Source of the DNA: an uncultured Bacilli bacterium
GTDB lineage: Bacteria; Bacillota_I; Bacilli_A; ML615J-28; CAG-313
DNA: 10,499 bases
Assembly (NCBI GenBank): GCA_947627685.1
Contig: CANQWZ010000046.1
Location: 1-10,499, forward strand
Direction of reading: 5' to 3'
The first letter of the stretch is position 1, and every line of letters starts with the position of its first letter. Positions 6,350-10,499 of the stretch are shown here, piece by piece. A model generated the notes under the pieces. It searched no databases, had not been told where the DNA came from, and saw only the letters and a list, made by a program, of their open reading frames with translations. The position numbers and the translations under genes were made by a program.

Positions 6350-8395
6350 ATGTATAAAATTGCAATCGATGGTCCTGCTGGATCTGGCAAATCTACAATA
6401 TCAAAAATTTTAGCTAGTAAATTAGGATTTGAATACATCGATACTGGTGCAATGTATCGAGCAATTACCCTCAAAGCACTTGCTATGAAAATCAATCTTG
6501 AAGATGAAGAGGCATATACCTTTTTAAAAGATACTTCCCTTGATATTCAAAATGGTAGATACATTATGGATGGTGTTGATGTAAGTGAAGAAATTCGCTC
6601 CGTTATGGTTACAAATAATGTATCAACCCCATCTAAACTAGCTTGCGTTAGATCTTTTTTAGTAGATTATCAACGTAAAATTAGCAATATGCATAATTGT
6701 ATTGTTGATGGTAGGGATATTGGAACTATCGTTTTACCTGATGCCTTCTTGAAAATTTATCTTGATGCGACAATCCTTTGTCGTGCCACAAGAAGAAGAC
6801 TTGAAAGGCTAGCAAGTGGTGTTGATTTATCGTTAGAAGATACAATCAAAGAAATTGAAGTGCGTGATTGGAAAGATTCCACCCGTAAAATTAGTCCCTT
6901 ACGATGTGCTGAAGATGCTGTAGTAATAGATAGCACCAATTTGTCAATTGATGAAGTCGTAGATCAAATTATTAAATTAGTAAATGAGAGGTCAAAAAAA
7001 ATGAGTAAACACACTTATAATGAAGGTCAAGCTGTTAAAGCAAGAGTAATAAATGTTAAAAGGGAGTCAATAGAACTAATTATTGATGATGATACTAATG
7101 CGGTCATTTATGCTAACGACCTAAAAAATTATCAAGAAGGTCAAAAACTTTATGATATTTATCATGAAGGTGAAGAATTTGAAGGTTTTGTAAAACAAAT
7201 CACTAAAGATAACAAAACAGGAGCAGATCGTTATATCTTATCAACTAAATTAGAAGATGAAAAAGCTAAACTTTCATTATTTGAAGATTTAAAAGCCCAA
7301 GATGAAATTATTAAAGCAAAAGTTGTTAAAGTTACTAAAGCTGGGGCCGATCTTGAATATGAAGGTGTTAAGTTATTTTTACCTGCTAAATTTATTGATT
7401 TAAAACCAGAAGCATTATACACTCTTAAAGGTCAAATGCTTGATGTAATTGTTGTCTATGTTAATAAAGATCATTTACAAGTAACCGTATCTAACATAAT
7501 GGCTATGAAAAAACAACATCGTTTAGCCAAAGAAGCAGCCTTTAAAGCCTTAGAGGTTGGCATGGTAAAAGATGGTGAAGTAGTTAATGTTTTGCCATAT
7601 GGTGCAATAGTTAGTCTAGGTGAAGTAAGTGGTTTATTACATCAATCAGAAATGGATCATAAACTTGTTAGAAATGTTAACAAAGTTGTTAAAGTTGGTG
7701 ACAAGGTAACTGTTAAAATTATTGATATTAAAGATGATAAAATTGCTCTTTCCATGAAAGCTTTAGTAAAACATCCATGGGAAGTTTTAAAAGAAAAATA
7801 TCATGTTGGTGATGTTTTTGAAGGCGTTGTTAGCAAAATAATTGCTGCTGGTGCTTTAATTAAATTAACAGATGACTATGCAGGATTACTACCAAATAGT
7901 GAGTATTCATGGTTTAGTAATGTTACGCTTGCAAACGAACTAAAAGAAAATGATTTAGTAACCGTTAAAGTAAAAGCCATTGATGATGAGAAAAAAAGAG
8001 TTAGTTTATCACATAAAGAAACACTTGAAAATACATGGGCTGATATTTCACTTCGCCGTGGAGACCGTATAAGTGTTATCGTTAGCGAAATTAACGAAAA
8101 AGGTGCTTTAGTAAACTATAAAAACGTTCAAGGCTTCTTACCAGTTAGTGAGGTTTCCGCGACTAAACGTATCTCAAAAGTAGATGAAGTTTTCCCAGTT
8201 GGCACAACTGTTGAAGTTATGGTTAAAGAATGTGATCCAAGTGTGGCTAAACTTCGTGTAAGTGCTAAAGCTTTAGAACTTGCTAAAGAAAGAGATACTT
8301 TCGATAAATATTTTGCTGAGCAAGAAAAAGAAATGCCATCAAGTACGATTGGTGATTTAATTGGTGATTTCAAACTAAAGGATAGCGATAAATAA
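6350..8395 (+). CDS. cmk-rpsA: Cytidylate kinase fused in frame to ribosomal protein S1
   Basis: One 681-residue frame with two complete proteins. Residues 1-217 are cytidylate kinase, which phosphorylates CMP/dCMP with ATP: P-loop GPAGSGKST (8-16), DTGAMYR (31-37), VDGRDIGT (119-126), the arginine-rich lid RATRRR (145-150) and RDWKDSTRKISPL (172-184). Residues 218-681 are an S1-type RNA-binding protein with five OB-fold S1 repeats, near 225-301, 318-385, 404-471, 487-556 and 570-642. The third is the most canonical. The tail ends in a TIGDLIGDF-type segment. ATG 6350 is chosen because GAGGTGG (6337-6343) lies 6 bases upstream; ATG 6344 abuts it. Separate cmk and S1 genes are adjacent in many Firmicutes, so order is normal and the joining is the unusual part. 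An internal ribosome binding site and ATG at the junction mean free S1 may also be made. The next gene begins one base after the stop. Confidence 0.92.
   Translation: MYKIAIDGPAGSGKSTISKILASKLGFEYIDTGAMYRAITLKALAMKINLEDEEAYTFLKDTSLDIQNGRYIMDGVDVSEEIRSVMVTNNVSTPSKLACVRSFLVDYQRKISNMHNCIVDGRDIGTIVLPDAFLKIYLDATILCRATRRRLERLASGVDLSLEDTIKEIEVRDWKDSTRKISPLRCAEDAVVIDSTNLSIDEVVDQIIKLVNERSKKMSKHTYNEGQAVKARVINVKRESIELIIDDDTNAVIYANDLKNYQEGQKLYDIYHEGEEFEGFVKQITKDNKTGADRYILSTKLEDEKAKLSLFEDLKAQDEIIKAKVVKVTKAGADLEYEGVKLFLPAKFIDLKPEALYTLKGQMLDVIVVYVNKDHLQVTVSNIMAMKKQHRLAKEAAFKALEVGMVKDGEVVNVLPYGAIVSLGEVSGLLHQSEMDHKLVRNVNKVVKVGDKVTVKIIDIKDDKIALSMKALVKHPWEVLKEKYHVGDVFEGVVSKIIAAGALIKLTDDYAGLLPNSEYSWFSNVTLANELKENDLVTVKVKAIDDEKKRVSLSHKETLENTWADISLRRGDRISVIVSEINEKGALVNYKNVQGFLPVSEVSATKRISKVDEVFPVGTTVEVMVKECDPSVAKLRVSAKALELAKERDTFDKYFAEQEKEMPSSTIGDLIGDFKLKDSDK
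6986..7003 (+). promoter_or_regulatory. Internal ribosome binding site and start codon for the S1 half, with A8 run
   Basis: GAGAGG (6986-6991) is followed 9 bases later by ATG (7001-7003), which opens the natural N-terminus of the S1 part (MSKHTYNEGQ). Spacing and match are as good as for several true starts here. A run of eight A (6994-7001) lies between them and includes the A of the ATG. With seven A the kinase would end at a TGA overlapping this ATG (ATGA). With nine it would end at TAA after two further codons. Confidence 0.6.
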
Positions 8396-8396
8396 A

Positions 8397-9707
8397 ATGA
8401 AAAGAGGAACAGTAGCGATTGTAGGTAGACCTAATGTTGGTAAATCTAGTATTTTCAATCGTTTAGCTGGTGACCGTTTGGCGATTACAGATGATGCTAG
8501 TGGCATAACCCGTGATCGCCTTTATACAACTTGTAATTGGCTAGACCAAGAATTCGCCTTAATTGATACAGGTGGTATTGAGTTAAAAAATGCTCCTTTC
8601 ATGGAAGAAATAAAAGCTCAAGCCGAACTTGCCATTGATGAGGCCGATTTAATCGTTTTAGTAACTGATGGTAGAGTGGGGGTAACAAATGGTGATCAAG
8701 ATGTTGTTAACATTTTACATCGTAGTAAAAAACCCATAATCGTTGCTGCTAATAAAATAGATGATATAAAATTCATGGATAATATCTATGAATTTTATAA
8801 TTTAGGAGTCGATTATGTATTTGCGATAAGCGCTTTACATGGCATTGGCATTGGCGATTTACTAGATCAAATTGTTGCCTTACTACCTGTTAAAAAAGAA
8901 AAAAAATATGATGATACCATTGAATTTTGTATCATTGGGCAACCCAATGTTGGTAAAAGTTCCCTAACTAATGCGATACTTGGAACAGAGCGTGTAATTG
9001 TAAGTGATATTGCGGGGACAACGCGCGATGCAATTGACACGCCTTTTACCAAAGATGGTAAAAATTATGTGGTGATTGATACTGCTGGTCTTAGAAAGCA
9101 AGGTAAAGTTTATGAGAATGCGGAAAAATATAGTGCCTTAAGAGCTATTAAGGCCATTGAACGTTCTAGCATTGTTTTGATTGTTTTAGATGGCACAAAA
9201 GAGGTGGAAGAACAAGACAAAAGAATTGCAGGATATGCAGCTGAATATAATAAAGCTTCCATAATTGTGGTTAATAAATGGGACGTCGTTGAAAAAGATG
9301 AATCATCAATGAAAACATATACCGAAAAAATAAGAAAGCAATTTTTATTTTTAAGTTATGCCCCTATTGTATACGTTTCGGCTTTAAAAAATAAACGCAT
9401 TCAAACCCTTTTCGATCAAATAAAGATTGTTTATGAGAATTACTGTCGTCGTATTTCAACTAGCGTTTTAAATGATATATTACTAGATGCGACTATTATG
9501 AATCAAGCACCTATTTTTAATGGTGATCGTTTAAAAATTTATTATGGATCACAAACGGATACTAATCCTCCTGCTTTTGTTTTATTTGTAAATGAGCCTA
9601 CTTATATGCATTTTTCATATCAAAGATATATTGAAAATAAATTACGCGATACCTTTATGCTAGAAGGAACTCCCATTAAAATTATTTTAAGAAAGCGTGA
9701 AAACTAA
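8397..9707 (+). CDS. der: Ribosome-associated GTPase Der (EngA), double G domain
   Basis: Essential GTPase that binds the 50S subunit and acts in its late assembly. The 436-residue length is typical. G domain 1: GRPNVGKS (10-17), GITRD (36-40), DTGG (57-60), NKID (119-122). A short lysine-rich linker, PVKKEKKYDD, follows at about 164-173. G domain 2: GQPNVGKS (181-188), GTTRD (207-211), DTAG (228-231), NKWD (293-296). The C-terminal KH-like domain ends in IKIILRKREN. All nucleotide-binding motifs are intact. The ATG lies one base after the cmk-S1 stop; the nearest ribosome binding site, AAAGGA (8377-8382), is 14 bases away, so translation probably depends on coupling to S1. The stop TAA shares its last A with the gpsA ATG. 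Order S1-der-gpsA agrees with Bacillus subtilis. A long palindrome lies within the first G domain. Confidence 0.98.
   Translation: MKRGTVAIVGRPNVGKSSIFNRLAGDRLAITDDASGITRDRLYTTCNWLDQEFALIDTGGIELKNAPFMEEIKAQAELAIDEADLIVLVTDGRVGVTNGDQDVVNILHRSKKPIIVAANKIDDIKFMDNIYEFYNLGVDYVFAISALHGIGIGDLLDQIVALLPVKKEKKYDDTIEFCIIGQPNVGKSSLTNAILGTERVIVSDIAGTTRDAIDTPFTKDGKNYVVIDTAGLRKQGKVYENAEKYSALRAIKAIERSSIVLIVLDGTKEVEEQDKRIAGYAAEYNKASIIVVNKWDVVEKDESSMKTYTEKIRKQFLFLSYAPIVYVSALKNKRIQTLFDQIKIVYENYCRRISTSVLNDILLDATIMNQAPIFNGDRLKIYYGSQTDTNPPAFVLFVNEPTYMHFSYQRYIENKLRDTFMLEGTPIKIILRKREN
8765..8799. repeat. Near-perfect 35-base palindrome inside der
   Basis: The arm TATAAAATTCATGGATA (8765-8781) and the arm TATCTATGAATTTTATA (8783-8799) are inverted copies with one mismatch in 17, around a single central A. 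In RNA the odd pair is a G-U wobble, so the whole arm can pair. It encodes residues around DIKFMDNIYEFY, a segment conserved in Der (NIYDFYSLG in B. subtilis), so the coding need accounts for part of the sequence. Confidence 0.6.
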
Positions 9708-10499
9708 TGAGTAAAGTTTCAATTATCGGTGCTGGAAGTTGGGGAAGTGCCCTTGCGCGCATCTTAGGTGATAATCATCATCAAGTTTTAATTTATGATA
9801 TAGATCAAAACGTGGTAAAGGAAATTAATTTGTATCATACTAATGTTGCTAAACTACCAATTGGTAGTTTACCAAAAGAAGTTAGCGCAACTTCTAACAT
9901 CCGCGATGCGATTAGTTTCGCAGAAATCATTGTATTAAGTGTTCCAACAAAAGTATTAAGAAGTGTTTTAAAGGCAATTTGTGAAGTTATTGATACCCCT
10001 AAACTTTTTGTTAATACATCAAAAGGGTTAGAACCTAATACCTTTTTAAGGGTATCAGAAATTGTCAATCAAACCATTGATCCACATTTTATAAAAGGTT
10101 TTGTGGCTTTAACTGGCCCATCACACGCTGAAGAAGTAATAAGACAACATTTAACAACCATATGTGCTGTTTCAAATAATCATAAAGATGCAGTATTAAT
10201 TCAAAATCTCTTTAATAATGCTACCTATTTTAGAGTATATACGGGTCATGATTTAGTTGGTTCAGAACTTTGTAGTGCTATTAAAAACGTATATGCCATT
10301 GCTTCGGGGATGCTTGAAGGCTTAGGCTATGGTGATAATGCCAGAGCGGGTTTAATTGCTAGAGCACTTGTGGAAATGAAGCGTATTGTAGTTGCCATGG
10401 GTGGTGAAGAAGATACCATTTATGGTTTAACTGGTCTTGGTGATTTAATGGTTACTTGTAATTCACGACATTCACGTAATTTTATTGCTGGAGAAGAAA
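9707..10499 (+). CDS. gpsA: Glycerol-3-phosphate dehydrogenase [NAD(P)+] GpsA, 3'-truncated by window end
   Basis: Cytosolic enzyme that reduces dihydroxyacetone phosphate to sn-glycerol-3-phosphate, the backbone for phospholipids and the acceptor used by PlsY. The first 264 residues are visible; full members are about 325-345, so the C-terminus lies beyond base 10499. The N-terminal Rossmann fold shows GAGSWG (8-13). Further family blocks are NTSKGLE (103-109, Lys106), LTGPSHAEEV (135-144), GSELCSAIKNVYAIASG (185-201, with Lys193 as the expected catalytic lysine), GDNARAGLIARALVEM (209-224) and GLGDLMVTCNSRHSRN (243-258). The ATG overlaps the der stop by one base (TAATG), and only a weak AGAAAG-like site precedes it, so translational coupling to der is likely. 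The frame is intact to the edge. In many Firmicutes an HU gene follows gpsA, but that is outside the window. Confidence 0.97.
   Translation, partial: MSKVSIIGAGSWGSALARILGDNHHQVLIYDIDQNVVKEINLYHTNVAKLPIGSLPKEVSATSNIRDAISFAEIIVLSVPTKVLRSVLKAICEVIDTPKLFVNTSKGLEPNTFLRVSEIVNQTIDPHFIKGFVALTGPSHAEEVIRQHLTTICAVSNNHKDAVLIQNLFNNATYFRVYTGHDLVGSELCSAIKNVYAIASGMLEGLGYGDNARAGLIARALVEMKRIVVAMGGEEDTIYGLTGLGDLMVTCNSRHSRNFIAGEE
9850..9871. repeat. Perfect 22-base palindrome inside gpsA
   Basis: TAAACTACCAA (9850-9860) is followed with no spacer by its exact reverse complement TTGGTAGTTTA (9861-9871). It encodes the KLPIGSLP segment of GpsA. With no loop it would suit a dimeric DNA-binding protein better than an RNA hairpin. 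No function can be read from the sequence alone. Confidence 0.55.

Noticed and set aside
8933..8949. Hairpin CATTGGG/CCCAATG with 3-base loop in der
   Set aside because: It falls on the codons of the conserved second P-loop (GQPNVGKS) and lacks a T-run, so protein constraint and chance explain it.
1..10499. CRISPR arrays, transposases, prophage, toxin-antitoxin, tRNA or rRNA genes, riboswitches
   Set aside because: I saw no regularly spaced repeats, no mobile-element genes and no tRNA-like or leader structures. All gaps between genes are under 230 bases and are explained by promoters or terminators.

Overview
The window is low-GC bacterial chromosome carrying ordinary housekeeping genes packed closely together. 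It suggests a deep-branching, wall-poor or Mollicutes-like member of the Bacilli/Firmicutes (Acholeplasma, Izemoplasma, Haloplasma, RF39 or Erysipelotrichia type). The reasons are the strong A/T codon bias, near-consensus TTGAAA-17-TATAAT promoters, GGAGG ribosome binding sites, a YneF protein, and two gene neighbourhoods familiar from Firmicutes: plsY divergent from parE-parC, and cmk-S1-der-gpsA. All tryptophans in the reading frames are TGG and plsY ends in TGA, so the standard bacterial code applies. That argues against Mycoplasma or Spiroplasma. The lineage is an inference and no species is claimed.

Layout. 1-402: C-terminal half of a Nif3/YqfO-type metal protein, entering from the left edge. 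431-598 (minus): an 8-cysteine ferredoxin, convergent with Nif3 across a shared terminator. 757-978 (plus): yneF, divergent from the ferredoxin, with a good promoter on each side. 1001-1633 (minus): plsY, convergent with yneF; the shared bidirectional terminator runs into the last codons of plsY. 1634-1857: a 224-base divergent control region with the plsY and parE promoters. 1858-6271: the topoisomerase IV operon parE-parC with an 8-base overlap. 6272-6349: a short A/T-rich spacer with an extended -10 promoter. 6350-8395: one uninterrupted frame joining cytidylate kinase to a five-domain ribosomal protein S1. 8397-9707: der (engA). 9707-10499: gpsA, cut by the right edge. The last three are separated by +1 and -1 base, so they are almost certainly co-transcribed.

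How the genes relate. ParE/ParC decatenate the replicated chromosome. Cmk supplies CDP/dCDP, S1 acts in translation initiation and Der in 50S ribosome assembly. GpsA makes the glycerol-3-phosphate that PlsY acylates at the start of phospholipid synthesis, so the window holds both ends of that short pathway.

No new biological system is visible. The most interesting point is the cmk/S1 junction: the fusion passes through a run of eight A that sits directly behind an internal Shine-Dalgarno and ends in an ATG, and a one-base slip in either direction stops the kinase at once. Two unusually long palindromes inside der and gpsA, and inverted repeats at the parE, cmk and ferredoxin/yneF promoters, are the other things worth checking.
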